DNA of 64,000 bases from Micromonospora cremea (GTDB lineage: Bacteria > Actinomycetota > Actinomycetes > Mycobacteriales > Micromonosporaceae): contig NZ_FSQT01000002.1 in the NCBI RefSeq assembly GCF_900143515.1, forward strand, positions 931,501-995,500, written 5' to 3'. Position 1 is the first letter of the stretch. Every line of letters begins with the position of its first letter. This document shows, piece after piece, positions 35,594-44,167 of this stretch. The position numbers were made by a program, and so were the translations under genes. The notes beneath the pieces were generated by a model. It worked only from the letters and a program-made list of their open reading frames with translations, made no database searches and was not told the DNA's origin.

Positions 35594-37282
35594 TTAGAAG
35601 CGGGCGGGTTCTCGGTAGGTGCCCCACTCGGCGCGGAGGGCGTCGCAGATCTCGCCGAGGGTGGCCTCGGCGCGGACGGCGTCCAGCATGGCGGGGATCA
35701 TGTTCTGGTCGGTGCGACTGACGTCGACCATCCGGGCGATCGCCGCGCGGACCGCGGACTCGTCCCGGGCGCTCTTGCGCTCGGCGAGCACCCGGCGCTG
35801 CTCCAGCTCCACCTCGTGCGAGATGCGCAGGATCTCCAGCTCCTTGGCGACCGTGCCGGTGTGGCAGTTGACGCCGACGATCTTCTTGTCGCCCTTCTCC
35901 AGCGCCTGCTGGTAGACGAAGGCCGACTCGGCGATGTGCCCGGTGAACCAGCCGTCCTCGATGCCGCGCAGGATGCCGGAGGTCATCGGGCCGATCTGGT
36001 GCGGGCCCTCCCCACCGAGCTGCCGGATCCGGGCGAAGATCTCCTCCGCCTCTGCCTCGATCTTGTCGGTCAGCGCCTCCACGTACCAGGAGCCGCCGAG
36101 CGGGTCGGCCACGTTGACCACGCCGGTCTCCTCCATCAGCACCTGCTGGGTACGCAGGGCGATCTCGGCCGACTCGTCGGTGGGCAGTGCCAGGGTCTCG
36201 TCCAGCGCGTTGGTGTGCAGCGAGTTGGTCCCGCCGAGCACCGCGGCCAACGCCTCGACGGCGGTGCGTACGACGTTGTTGACCGGCTGCTGGGCGGTCA
36301 GCGACACCCCGGCGGTCTGCGTGTGGAACCGCAGCCAGAGGGCCTTCTCGCTGGTCGCCCCGTAGACGTCGCGCAGCCAACGGGCCCAGATCCGCCGGGC
36401 GGCGCGGAACTTGGCGATCTCCTCGAAGAAGTCGAGGTGCGAGTCGAAGAAGAAGCTGAGCCCCGGCGCGAAGACGTTGACGTCCAGCCCGCGGCTCAAG
36501 CCCAGCTCCACGTAGCCGAATCCGTCGGCCAGGGTGTACGCCAACTCCTGCGCGGCGGTCGAGCCGGCCTCGCGGATGTGGTAGCCGGAGACCGACAGCG
36601 GCTTGTAGCGCGGGATCTCCCGGGCGCAGTACTCCATCAGGTCGCCGATCAGGCGCAGGTGCGGCTCGGGGTCGAACAGCCACTCCTTCTGCGCGATGTA
36701 TTCCTTGAAGATGTCGGTCTGCAGGGTGCCGTCCAGTTTGGACAGGTCGGCGCCCTGCCGCTCGGCGGCCACCAGGTACATGCAGAACACCGGCACGGCC
36801 GGCCCGGAGATGGTCATCGAGGTGGTGACGCCGGCCAGGTCGATGCCGTCGAAGAGCGCCGCCATGTCGGTGGCGGTGTCGATGGCGACGCCGCAGTGGC
36901 CGACCTCACCGAGCGCCTGCGGGTCGTCGGAGTCGCGCCCCATCAGGGTCGGCATGTCGAACGCGACCGAGAGGCCACCGCCGCCCGCGCCGAGGATCAT
37001 CTTGTAGCGCTCGTTGGTCTGCTGGGCGTTGCCGAAGCCGGCGAACTGCCGGATCGTCCAGGTCCGACCGCGGTAGCCGGTCGGATACAGACCCCGGGTG
37101 TACGGGTACTCGCCCGGCCAGCCGATCCGCTCGAACCCCGGGTAGGCGGCACCCTCGGGCGGCCCGTAGACCGGTTCGACCGGCATCCCGGAGAGCGTGG
37201 TGAAGTCCGCGTCCCGCTTGCGCGCGGAGTCGTACCGGGCCTGCCAGCGTGCCCGTCCGGCGGCGATCTCGTCGGCGTCCAT
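35594..37282 (-). CDS. icmA: Acyl-CoA mutase large subunit, isobutyryl-CoA mutase type
   Basis: An adenosylcobalamin-dependent radical mutase subunit of 562 residues: the TIM-barrel substrate domain without a cobalamin-binding domain, so a separate small subunit is needed and is not in this window. Two positions separate methylmalonyl- from isobutyryl-CoA mutases. The Tyr of RQYAG is Phe here ([15 protein letters not shown]) and the Arg of the TYIFPP region is Gln ([10 protein letters not shown]). Both match IcmA, so butyryl/isobutyryl-CoA isomerisation is the likely reaction. Other core segments are [19 protein letters not shown] and [20 protein letters not shown]. The MeaB chaperone gene is upstream. 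A 16-bp motif shared with ccr and ecm lies at 37335. Confidence 0.88.
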   Translation of the reverse strand: MDADEIAAGRARWQARYDSARKRDADFTTLSGMPVEPVYGPPEGAAYPGFERIGWPGEYPYTRGLYPTGYRGRTWTIRQFAGFGNAQQTNERYKMILGAGGGGLSVAFDMPTLMGRDSDDPQALGEVGHCGVAIDTATDMAALFDGIDLAGVTTSMTISGPAVPVFCMYLVAAERQGADLSKLDGTLQTDIFKEYIAQKEWLFDPEPHLRLIGDLMEYCAREIPRYKPLSVSGYHIREAGSTAAQELAYTLADGFGYVELGLSRGLDVNVFAPGLSFFFDSHLDFFEEIAKFRAARRIWARWLRDVYGATSEKALWLRFHTQTAGVSLTAQQPVNNVVRTAVEALAAVLGGTNSLHTNALDETLALPTDESAEIALRTQQVLMEETGVVNVADPLGGSWYVEALTDKIEAEAEEIFARIRQLGGEGPHQIGPMTSGILRGIEDGWFTGHIAESAFVYQQALEKGDKKIVGVNCHTGTVAKELEILRISHEVELEQRRVLAERKSARDESAVRAAIARMVDVSRTDQNMIPAMLDAVRAEATLGEICDALRAEWGTYREPARF

Positions 37283-37334
37283 GCGCAGGGCTCCTCCTCG
37301 GTCCTCGACTGCACGTCGAGTGTAGAGCCCTTGC

Positions 37335-37350
37335 CTGAACGATCGCTAAG
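37335..37350. promoter_or_regulatory. Candidate shared operator upstream of icmA
   Basis: CTGAACGATCGCTAAG, a 16-bp pseudo-palindrome 53 bp upstream of the icmA start. It is identical at 14 of 16 positions to the site before the 3-hydroxyacyl-CoA dehydrogenase (53971). Confidence 0.6.
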
Positions 37351-37389
37351 TCACGTCGTACCGGCGGGTAACCTGAGCTGCCCCGACGG

Positions 37390-37854
37390 TCAGGCGGTCG
37401 GCGTCGCCGGCCCGCCCATCGCCACGTCGTCGACCCGGATGTTGACCTCGTCCACCCGCAGCCCGTAGGCCTCGACCGCCTCGGTGACCCGGGCCCGCAC
37501 CTGCCCGGTGATCTCCGGCACCGGCTGGCCGGCCTGAATGACCAGCACCAGGTTGACCACGGCCGCGTCCCCGGTCACGTGCGCCGAGCAGCCCCGCCGG
37601 GCATCGCCCACCTGGTCCAGCCCGACCCGGTCGAGGACCGAGTTGAAGAACCGGGCGACGTCCCCGCCCAGCTCGGCCACCCCGGGGACCGCGCGGGCCG
37701 CCGCGACGGCGATCTTCTCGACCACCTCGTCGGAGACCTGCGTCGTGCCGCCAGCCACCGCCGGCACCGTGGTCAGCTCCCGCGTCGCCTCGTCGCTCAC
37801 GTCCCGCTCCCCGCTCTCATCCACGCTGCCGTCCTCCGGCCGCACGCGAACCAC
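37390..37854 (-). CDS. Asp23/Gls24-family envelope stress protein
   Basis: 154 residues. After a short acidic N-terminus comes the Asp23 domain: VSDEVVEKIAVAAARAVPGV, GDAAVVNLVLVIQAGQPVPE and RARVTEAVEAYGLRVDEVNI. These proteins are linked to cell-envelope homeostasis. The start is uncertain; shorter in-frame starts would remove the acidic leader. It sits between icmA and meaB on the same strand, with a palindrome and G-tract separating it from meaB, so it may be a separate unit. Confidence 0.85.
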   Translation of the reverse strand: MVRVRPEDGSVDESGERDVSDEATRELTTVPAVAGGTTQVSDEVVEKIAVAAARAVPGVAELGGDVARFFNSVLDRVGLDQVGDARRGCSAHVTGDAAVVNLVLVIQAGQPVPEITGQVRARVTEAVEAYGLRVDEVNIRVDDVAMGGPATPTA

Positions 37855-37880
37855 CCCGCGCGTCCGCGAGCCTACTGCCT

Positions 37881-37944
37881 CGTCGATCTAGGGACTATCG
37901 TCGCTTGTGGAGATCAACTCACGACGATGCGCCCTAGATCGACG
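37881..37944. repeat. Two-tier palindrome downstream of meaB
   Basis: Outer arms CGTCGATCTAGGG (37881-37893) and CCCTAGATCGACG (37932-37944) are perfect 13-bp complements. Inner arms ATCGTCG (37897-37903) and CGACGAT (37922-37928) extend the hairpin, leaving an 18-nt loop. It lies between the Asp23 and meaB genes. Confidence 0.8.
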
Positions 37945-37955
37945 GGAGCGGCGGC

Positions 37956-37993
37956 GGGGGGCGGGGGGCCGGGGGCGGGACGGGGCGGGGGGG
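37956..37993 (+). other. G-quadruplex-forming tract abutting the meaB stop
   Basis: G-runs of 6, 6, 5, 3, 4 and 7 with 1-2 nt spacers lie on the plus strand (template for meaB) and touch the TAA stop at 37994-37996. The arrangement is the same as after icmA. Confidence 0.7.
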
Positions 37994-38998
37994 TTAGCGG
38001 GCTAGCTGGGATAGCAGGCGGTTTGCGGCTGCGTAGGGGTCCTGGGCGCCTTCGGCGACCTTGGCGGCCAGCGTCTGCAGCTCGGTGCCGTCGCGTAGGG
38101 AGCCGATGCGGGCGCGGAGCACACCGAGCGCGATGGCCTCGATCTCGGCGGCGGCCCGCGCCTCCTGGCGGCGGCGCAGCTCACCGTGTTCGACCAGCCA
38201 GCCACGATGTTTGTCGATGGCGGCGGCGATGTCGTCGATGCCCTCACCACGCGCCGCGACCGAGCGGACCACCTGCGGTCGCCACTGCCCCGGGCCGCGC
38301 TCACCGAGGGCGATCATGCCCTGGATGTCGCGGACGGTGGCGTCGACGCCGTCGCGGTCGGCCTTGTTGACCACGAACACGTCGGCGATCTCCAGGATGC
38401 CGGCCTTGACCGCCTGGATCGCGTCACCCATGCCGGGGGCGAGCAGCACCAGCGTGGTGTCGGCCAGCGAGGCGACCTCCACCTCGGCCTGCCCGACGCC
38501 GACGGTCTCCACCAGCACCACGTCGCAGCCGGCGCCCTCCAGCACCCGGACCGCCTGCGGTGTCGCCGCGGCCAGCCCGCCGAGGTGCCCGCGGCTGGAC
38601 ATTGACCGGATGTAGACGCCCGGGTCGGTGGCGTGGTCCTGCATCCGCACCCGGTCGCCGAGGATCGCTCCGCCGGTGAACGGGCTGGACGGATCGACCG
38701 CCAGCACGCCGACCCGGTGCCCACGCGCCCGCAGCGCGCGGACCAGCTCGTTGGTGGTGGTCGACTTGCCCACCCCGGGTGAACCCGTCAGCCCCACCAC
38801 CTGGGCCTGCCCGGCGTACGGCGCCAGGGCGGCGGCGATCTCCGGCAGCAGCTCGTCGCCGTTCTCCACCAGCGTGATCAGTCGGGCCACCGCGCGGGGG
38901 TCACCCGCGCGGGCCCGCTCGACCAGCAGCGGTACGTCCCGGCTCCGGCGCACCGACGGTGCGCCGGCCGCCGGAACGTGCTCGACCGCTTCGCTCAC
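37994..38998 (-). CDS. meaB: MeaB/ArgK-type GTPase chaperone of cobalamin mutases
   Basis: A 334-residue G3E GTPase that protects and reloads adenosylcobalamin in acyl-CoA mutases. Walker A is [12 protein letters not shown] (about residue 70), followed by [20 protein letters not shown], the switch region [31 protein letters not shown] and the guanine-specificity motif VVNKAD. A C-terminal dimerisation arm follows. Its ATG overlaps the thiolase stop (ATGA), so the two are coupled. It fits with the mutases IcmA (35594) and Ecm (61432). Confidence 0.95.
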   Translation of the reverse strand: MSEAVEHVPAAGAPSVRRSRDVPLLVERARAGDPRAVARLITLVENGDELLPEIAAALAPYAGQAQVVGLTGSPGVGKSTTTNELVRALRARGHRVGVLAVDPSSPFTGGAILGDRVRMQDHATDPGVYIRSMSSRGHLGGLAAATPQAVRVLEGAGCDVVLVETVGVGQAEVEVASLADTTLVLLAPGMGDAIQAVKAGILEIADVFVVNKADRDGVDATVRDIQGMIALGERGPGQWRPQVVRSVAARGEGIDDIAAAIDKHRGWLVEHGELRRRQEARAAAEIEAIALGVLRARIGSLRDGTELQTLAAKVAEGAQDPYAAANRLLSQLAR

Positions 38999-40194
38999 TG
39001 GTTGGTCTCAGCCTTTCCCGGAACGTGGATGATCAGGGCGTCCCCCTGGCCGCCGCCGCCGCAGAGCGCCGCCGCGCCGGTGCCGCCGCCGCGCCGCTTC
39101 AACTCCAGCGCGAGGGTGAGCACCAGCCGGGCTCCGGACATGCCGATCGGGTGCCCCAGCGCGATCGCTCCGCCGTTGACGTTGACCTTGTCCGGGCTGA
39201 TGCCCAGGTCACGGGTGGACTGGATGCCGACCTGGGCGAACGCCTCGTTGATCTCGATGAGGTCCAGGTCCTCGACGCTCAGGCCGCCCTTCTTCAGGGC
39301 GTGGTTGATCGCGTTGGACGGCTGCGAGTGCAGGGAGTTGTCCGGGCCCGCCACGTTGCCGTGCGCGCCGATCTCGGCCAGCCAGGTCAGCCCCAGCTCC
39401 TTGGCCTTCGCCATGCTCATCACGACCACCGCGGCGGCGCCGTCGGAGATCGGCGAGGAGCTGCCGGCGGTGATGGTGCCGTCCTTGGTGAACGCGGGAC
39501 GCAGCTTGGCCAGCGACTCGACGGTGGTGTCCGGGCGGATGCCCTCGTCCTCGCTGATCACCAGCGGGTCGCCCTTGCGCTGTGGGATCACCACGGGGGC
39601 GATCTCGTCCGCGAAGTGGCCGTTCTTCTGGGCGGCGGCGGCCCGCTGGTGGCTGGCCGCGGCGAAGGCGTCCTGCTCCTCGCGGGAGATGCCGTGCCTG
39701 GTGCCGAGCCGCTCGGTGGACTCACCCATCGAGCAGCAGTCCCAGGCGTCGCTGAGCCCGTCGTGGGCCATGTGGTCCTTGACCACCACGTCGCCGTACT
39801 TGTAGCCCGAGCGCTGGCCGAGCAGCAGGTGCGGGGCGTTGGTCATCGACTCCATGCCGCCGGCCACCACGATGTCGAACTCGCCGGCCCGGATGAGCTG
39901 GTCGGCCAGGGCGATCGCGTCCAGGCCGGAGAGGCACACCTTGTTGATGGTCAGCGCCGGCACGGACATCGGCACGCCGGCCTCGACCGCCGCCTGCCGG
40001 GCCGGGATCTGGCCGGCGCCGGCCTGCAACACCTGCCCCATGATCACGTACTGGACCTGGTCCGGGCTGACGCCGGCGCGCTCCAGCGCCGCCTTGATCG
40101 CGATCCCGCCGAGCTTCGTGGCCGGGAGGTCCTTGAGGTTGCCCAGCAGCCGCCCCATCGGGGTCCGCGCGCCGCTGACGATCACCGAAGCCAT
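38995..40194 (-). CDS. Acetyl-CoA C-acetyltransferase (thiolase)
   Basis: Condenses two acetyl-CoA to acetoacetyl-CoA, the entry step of the ethylmalonyl-CoA pathway, or works in reverse. The 399-residue protein has the nucleophilic Cys in [20 protein letters not shown], the His in [20 protein letters not shown] and the C-terminal Cys in [33 protein letters not shown] is a standard thiolase N-terminus. It is translationally coupled to meaB and divergent from the epimerase gene, with 62 bp between starts containing a copy of the shared operator motif. Confidence 0.95.
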   Translation of the reverse strand: MASVIVSGARTPMGRLLGNLKDLPATKLGGIAIKAALERAGVSPDQVQYVIMGQVLQAGAGQIPARQAAVEAGVPMSVPALTINKVCLSGLDAIALADQLIRAGEFDIVVAGGMESMTNAPHLLLGQRSGYKYGDVVVKDHMAHDGLSDAWDCCSMGESTERLGTRHGISREEQDAFAAASHQRAAAAQKNGHFADEIAPVVIPQRKGDPLVISEDEGIRPDTTVESLAKLRPAFTKDGTITAGSSSPISDGAAAVVVMSMAKAKELGLTWLAEIGAHGNVAGPDNSLHSQPSNAINHALKKGGLSVEDLDLIEINEAFAQVGIQSTRDLGISPDKVNVNGGAIALGHPIGMSGARLVLTLALELKRRGGGTGAAALCGGGGQGDALIIHVPGKAETNQ

Positions 40195-40227
40195 GCCTGC
40201 CTCCGAGGGGGGTGCCGAGCTGTACGC

Positions 40228-40243
40228 CTTAACGATTGTTCGG
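40228..40243. promoter_or_regulatory. Candidate shared operator between thiolase and epimerase genes
   Basis: The minus strand reads CCGAACAATCGTTAAG, matching the icmA site at 13 of 16 positions. It sits in the 62-bp divergent promoter region and could control both directions. Confidence 0.55.
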
Positions 40244-40256
40244 CCAGACTAGCGCC

Positions 40257-40730
40257 ATGGCTGAGAACTCCCCCGCCGAGCCCGGTGCGGACTACGTCAC
40301 AGACATCGGGCTTCGCAAGATTGACCACGTCGGGATCGCCGTGGCCGACCTGGACGCCGCGATCGACTTCTACCAGCGGACGTTCGGGATGCGCTGCGTG
40401 CACATTGAAACCAACGCTGAGCAGGGCGTCCGGGAAGCGATGCTGGCCGTCGGGCCGACCGCCGAGGGCGGCTGCGTGCAGTTGCTCGCCCCGCTCACCC
40501 CGGAGTCGACGATCGCCAAGTTCCTGGACCGCAACGGGCCGGGCGTGCAGCAGGTCGCGTACACCGTGGTGGACATCGACGTGGCCTGCGCCGCGCTGCG
40601 GGCGCGCGGGATGCGGCTGCTCTACGACGCACCGCGGCGCGGCACCGCGGACTCCCGGATCAACTTCGTGCACCCGAAGGACGCCGGCGGCGTCCTGGTC
40701 GAACTGGTCGAACCCGCCGCCACCCACTGA
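40257..40730 (+). CDS. epi: Methylmalonyl-CoA/ethylmalonyl-CoA epimerase
   Basis: Interconverts the 2R and 2S forms of methylmalonyl- or ethylmalonyl-CoA. It is a 157-residue vicinal-oxygen-chelate protein with two modules: IGLRKIDHVGIAVADLDAAI (metal His), a central QLLAPLTPESTIAKFLDRNG, GPGVQQVAYTVVDIDVACAA (a Gln where relatives often have the second metal His; QQ is seen in some), and a terminal GGVLVELVEP Glu. It lies between thiolase (divergent) and ccr (downstream), as expected for the pathway. Confidence 0.93.
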   Translation: MAENSPAEPGADYVTDIGLRKIDHVGIAVADLDAAIDFYQRTFGMRCVHIETNAEQGVREAMLAVGPTAEGGCVQLLAPLTPESTIAKFLDRNGPGVQQVAYTVVDIDVACAALRARGMRLLYDAPRRGTADSRINFVHPKDAGGVLVELVEPAATH

Positions 40731-40760
40731 CCGCCCCGGCACGCCGCTCGCCGGCGGCTC

Positions 40761-40838
40761 TGATCGACACCCGGATCGCCGATGTGGCGGTGTCCAGACG
40801 CCCTGGACACCGCCACATCGGCGAGATGGAGTCGATCA
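40761..40838. repeat. Copy B of the 78-bp dispersed palindrome
   Basis: The best copy. A perfect 22-bp inner stem (40776-40797 with 40803-40824, loop ACGCC) is enclosed by perfect 8-bp ends TGATCGAC/GTCGATCA, with mismatched 6-7 nt between. It is located 31 bp after the epimerase stop. Confidence 0.9.
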
Positions 40839-40946
40839 AGTGTCGGGGCCGAAAAACGGCGCGCGAGCACGTGAGTGCGCGGTTGGCGGGACGGCCGGAC
40901 ACCTTCACGCATCGGCGGATGCAGTTTTTCACAGAGGACTTCCCGG

Positions 40947-40962
40947 CCTAGCTACCGTTCAG
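40947..40962. promoter_or_regulatory. Candidate shared operator upstream of ccr
   Basis: The minus strand reads CTGAACGGTAGCTAGG; on the plus strand it overlaps the palindrome TACCGTTCAGTA. It is 30 bp upstream of the ccr start. The core TACCGTTCAGTAA recurs exactly upstream of ecm. Confidence 0.6.
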
Positions 40963-40991
40963 TAACGTCCCGGCCCACAGGAGCGCGACCG

Positions 40992-42446
40992 GTGCCGGAT
41001 GTGTCGAATGCCGACATGGCGGTCGTGCCCACCGGCGCCGACGATGGCAGCACCCGGGCCCGTGCGGGTGCGGACGAACCGGAGGTCACCGTGCAGGACA
41101 TCCTCGAAGCGATCATGGCGGCGGAGGAATCGAGCGATCCGGACCGCGAGCTCGCCGGCGTCGCCGGGCTGCCCGTTCCGGAGAGCTATCGGGGCGTGGT
41201 CGTCCGCGCCGTAGAGGCCCGGATGTTCGACGGCATGGCCACCCGGGACAAGGACCCCCGCAAGGCGCTGCACGTGCAGGAGGTGCCGACGCCGGAGCTC
41301 GGACCGGGCGAGGCGCTGGTCGCGGTGATGGCCAGCGCGATCAACTACAACACGGTGTGGACCAGCATCTTCGAGCCGGTGTCCACCTTCAAGTTCCTCC
41401 AGCGCTACGGCCGGGTCTCCGAGCTGACCCGCCGGCACGACCTGCCGTACCACGTGGTCGGCTCGGACGCGGCCGGCGTGGTGCTGCGCACCGGCCCCGG
41501 GGTGACCCGGTGGGCCGCCGGCGACGAGGTGGTCGCGCACTGCCTCTCCGTCGAGCTGGAGGACGCGGCCGGGCACGACGACACCATGCTCGACCCGCAG
41601 CAGCGGATCTGGGGCTTCGAGACCAACTTCGGCGGGCTGGCCGAGCTGGCCGTGGTCAAGGCCAATCAGCTGATGCCCAAGCCCCGGCACCTGACCTGGG
41701 AGGAGGCGGCCAGCCCGGGGCTGGTGAACTCCACCGCGTACCGGCAGCTCGTCTCGCACCACGGGGCCAACATGAAGCAGGGCGACGTGGTGCTGATCTG
41801 GGGCGCCTCCGGCGGCCTCGGCGGGTACGCCACCCAGATGGCGCTGAACGGCGGGGCGATCCCGGTCTGCGTCGTCTCCTCGCCGGAGAAGGCCGAGCTG
41901 TGCCGCCGGATGGGCGCGGAGCTGGTCATCGACCGGGCGGCGGAGGGCTTCCGGTTCTGGAAGGACGAGGAGACCCAGGACCCGGACGAGTGGAAGCGCC
42001 TGGGTGAGCGGATCCGCGAGCTGACCGGGGGCGAGGACCCGGACATCGTCTTCGAGCACCCGGGCCGGGAGACCTTCGGCGCGAGCGTCTACGTGGCCCG
42101 GCGCGGCGGCACCATCGTCACCTGCGCCTCCACCAGCGGCTTCCAGCACCAGTACGACAACCGCTACCTGTGGATGCACCTCAAGCGGATCGTCGGCAGC
42201 CACTTCGCGAACTACCACGAGGCCTGGCAGGCCAACCGCCTGGTCGCGCTCGGCAAGGTGCACCCCACGGTGTCCCGCACCTACGCCCTGGAGCAGACCG
42301 GGCAGGCGGCGTATGAGGTGCACCGCAACGCTCATCAGGGCAAGGTCGGCGTGCGCTGCCTTGCCCCCACGGACGGACTGGGCGTGCGCGACGGGGAGCT
42401 GCGGGCCAGGCACGAGGACGCGATCAACCGGTTCCGGGGGCACTGA
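40992..42446 (+). CDS. ccr: Crotonyl-CoA carboxylase/reductase
   Basis: NADPH-dependent reductive carboxylation of crotonyl-CoA to (2S)-ethylmalonyl-CoA. The 484-residue protein is a medium-chain reductase with the CO2-binding residues of true Ccr enzymes: Asn in ASAINYNTVWTSIFEPV, Phe-Glu in WGFETNFGGLAELAV, and His in RIVGSHFANYHEAWQANRL. The NADPH-binding loop is LIWGASGGLGGYATQM. The GTG at 40992 has AGGAG eight bases upstream. The product supplies ethylmalonyl-CoA to Ecm (61432) or to polyketide synthesis. It is a single-gene unit ended by a strong terminator. Confidence 0.95.
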   Translation: MPDVSNADMAVVPTGADDGSTRARAGADEPEVTVQDILEAIMAAEESSDPDRELAGVAGLPVPESYRGVVVRAVEARMFDGMATRDKDPRKALHVQEVPTPELGPGEALVAVMASAINYNTVWTSIFEPVSTFKFLQRYGRVSELTRRHDLPYHVVGSDAAGVVLRTGPGVTRWAAGDEVVAHCLSVELEDAAGHDDTMLDPQQRIWGFETNFGGLAELAVVKANQLMPKPRHLTWEEAASPGLVNSTAYRQLVSHHGANMKQGDVVLIWGASGGLGGYATQMALNGGAIPVCVVSSPEKAELCRRMGAELVIDRAAEGFRFWKDEETQDPDEWKRLGERIRELTGGEDPDIVFEHPGRETFGASVYVARRGGTIVTCASTSGFQHQYDNRYLWMHLKRIVGSHFANYHEAWQANRLVALGKVHPTVSRTYALEQTGQAAYEVHRNAHQGKVGVRCLAPTDGLGVRDGELRARHEDAINRFRGH

Positions 42447-42543
42447 CCGGGCCGCCGGCCGGACGGCGAGCACCGGACGGCCAATGCGGTGAACGGCCAT
42501 TGTTCTTCCAACGCCAATTGCGGGATACCCACCCGGATCGAAC

Positions 42544-42573
42544 AAAGGGCCACGGGACGTCCCGTGGCCCTTT
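42544..42573 (+). terminator. Rho-independent terminator of ccr
   Basis: A 15-bp self-complementary sequence (AAAGGGCCACGGGAC and its complement) is followed by a short T-run at 42571-42574. It lies 98 bp after the ccr stop and is the most classical terminator in the window. Confidence 0.85.
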
Positions 42574-42730
42574 TCCGCGTCACGCTGCGTGGCGTCCGAC
42601 CCGCCCGGGACCTGCCAAGATCGCCCATTGGTCCGGGCTCGTCGAGCGCGGAAGTTGACCATGTAAAGAGGACACGAAAGCTGCGCACCGCTCTTGCGAA
42701 GCACCCTGGGGCGTCTGCCAGTATGTCCCA

Positions 42731-43990
42731 ATGCCCCAGCAGCAGTCCTCCCCTCTCGCGTTCTTCGATAACGCGAACTCGCAGCCAGATTTCACCGTTG
42801 GCCTGCGCGGATACAACACCCACCAGGTCGACGACTTCATCGGCCGGATGACGGCCGCGCTGACCCAGTCCGAGCAGGCCCGCGCCGAGGCCGAGCAGCG
42901 GATGAACGACGCCCAGCGTCGGCTCCGCCAAGCCGAACAGCGCATGAGTGCGCTGGAGCAGAAGCTCACCGACACGAACAAGCAGCTCGAGGAGAACAGC
43001 CGGCCCACCCTCTCCGGGCTCGGCACCCGCGTCGAGCAGATCCTCCGGCTCGCGGAGGAGCAGGCCAACGACCACCGCAACGAGGCCAAGCGCGAGTCGG
43101 AGGGCATCCTCTCCGCCGCCCGCCTCGAGGCTCGTGAGATCACCGACAAGGCCCGCGCCGAGGCCGCCGCGATGAAGGCCAGCGCCGAGCGCGAGGCCGG
43201 CAACCTGCGCACCGCCGCCGAGCGCGAGGCCGCCGAGGTCCGGGTGCAGGCCCGCCGCGAGGCCGACACGCTGCGCGCCGACGCCGACCGCGAGACCAAG
43301 CAGCTGCGTACCGTCACCGCGCACGAGGTGGCCGAGCTGAAGTCGACCGTGGAGCGGGAGGTGGCCACCCTCCGGGCCACCGCCGAGCGCGAGATCACTC
43401 AGCAGCGCGCCAAGGCGGCCCGTGAGGCCGAGGAGAAGCGCGCCGAGGCGACCAAGCTGCTCACCGACGCGCGGGACAAGCGCGACAAGGACCTCCAGGC
43501 CCTGGAGCTCCAGCTGGCCGAGCGGCGCGAGAAGTCCGAGCGCGAGGAGTCCGAGCGGCACGCCGCCCAGGTGGCGCAGACCCAGAAGATGGTCAGCGAA
43601 GCCGAGCAGCGGGCCCGGGCCGCGCAGGAGCGCGCCAAGGAGATCGAGCAGCGCGCCGAGGCCCGCCGGGTCGAGTCGGAGCGCAGCGCCAACGAGACGA
43701 TCGACAAGGCCAAGGCGCTGTCCGAGAAGACGCTCAACGAGGCCAAGGCCGAGTCGCAGCGCCTGCTCACCGAGGCCCGCACCGAGGCGGAGCTGACCAC
43801 CCAGGCCGCCCGCCGCGAGGTCGAGGACCTCACCCGGCAGAAGGACGCGGTCACCTCGCAGCTCGGTCAGATGCTCTCCGGGCTCGCCGGCATCGTCCCC
43901 GGCGTTCCGGCGGCGAAGCCGGAAGCCAAGCCGGAGGCCAAGAAGGCTGACGGCGGTCAGGAGCGGGTGACCGCGGAGACCGCCGGCTGA
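42731..43990 (+). CDS. DivIVA-domain long coiled-coil protein
   Basis: 419 residues. A DivIVA-like N-terminal motif (DFTVGLRGYNTHQVDDFIGR) is followed by an almost continuous coiled coil to about residue 385, dominated by A, E, R, K and Q, and a short Ala/Pro/Lys tail. Such proteins (FilP/Scy/DivIVA relatives; some homologues are annotated as cellulose-binding) organise polar growth or cytoskeletal filaments in hyphal actinobacteria. A second protein of the same design follows. No membrane segment. The exact orthologue cannot be assigned without comparison. Confidence 0.85.
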   Translation: MPQQQSSPLAFFDNANSQPDFTVGLRGYNTHQVDDFIGRMTAALTQSEQARAEAEQRMNDAQRRLRQAEQRMSALEQKLTDTNKQLEENSRPTLSGLGTRVEQILRLAEEQANDHRNEAKRESEGILSAARLEAREITDKARAEAAAMKASAEREAGNLRTAAEREAAEVRVQARREADTLRADADRETKQLRTVTAHEVAELKSTVEREVATLRATAEREITQQRAKAAREAEEKRAEATKLLTDARDKRDKDLQALELQLAERREKSEREESERHAAQVAQTQKMVSEAEQRARAAQERAKEIEQRAEARRVESERSANETIDKAKALSEKTLNEAKAESQRLLTEARTEAELTTQAARREVEDLTRQKDAVTSQLGQMLSGLAGIVPGVPAAKPEAKPEAKKADGGQERVTAETAG

Positions 43991-44167
43991 CGCGAGGCGT
44001 CAGGTCGGGGCATCGACGGCGCGAGGTGACACCGGGTGACCGGTGTGACCTCGCGCCGTATGCGTTTCCCACCCCTTGACATCCCGGTCTGCGAACCAAG
44101 TGAAGTAGGTCCCACAAGGGGCGTCCGTATCGCCCCAGCAGGGCCCGATGCGTGTGAGGATGGGGGC

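Noticed and set aside
33191..37468. Plus-strand open frame of 1425 codons spanning four minus-strand genes
   Set aside because: It crosses several unrelated genes and their intergenic regions, so it cannot be one conserved protein. Composition artefact.
44076..44110. Promoter with TTGACA at 44076 for the second coiled-coil gene
   Set aside because: The -35 match is perfect but no TANNNT -10 box occurs at 16-19 bp, so it is left unannotated.
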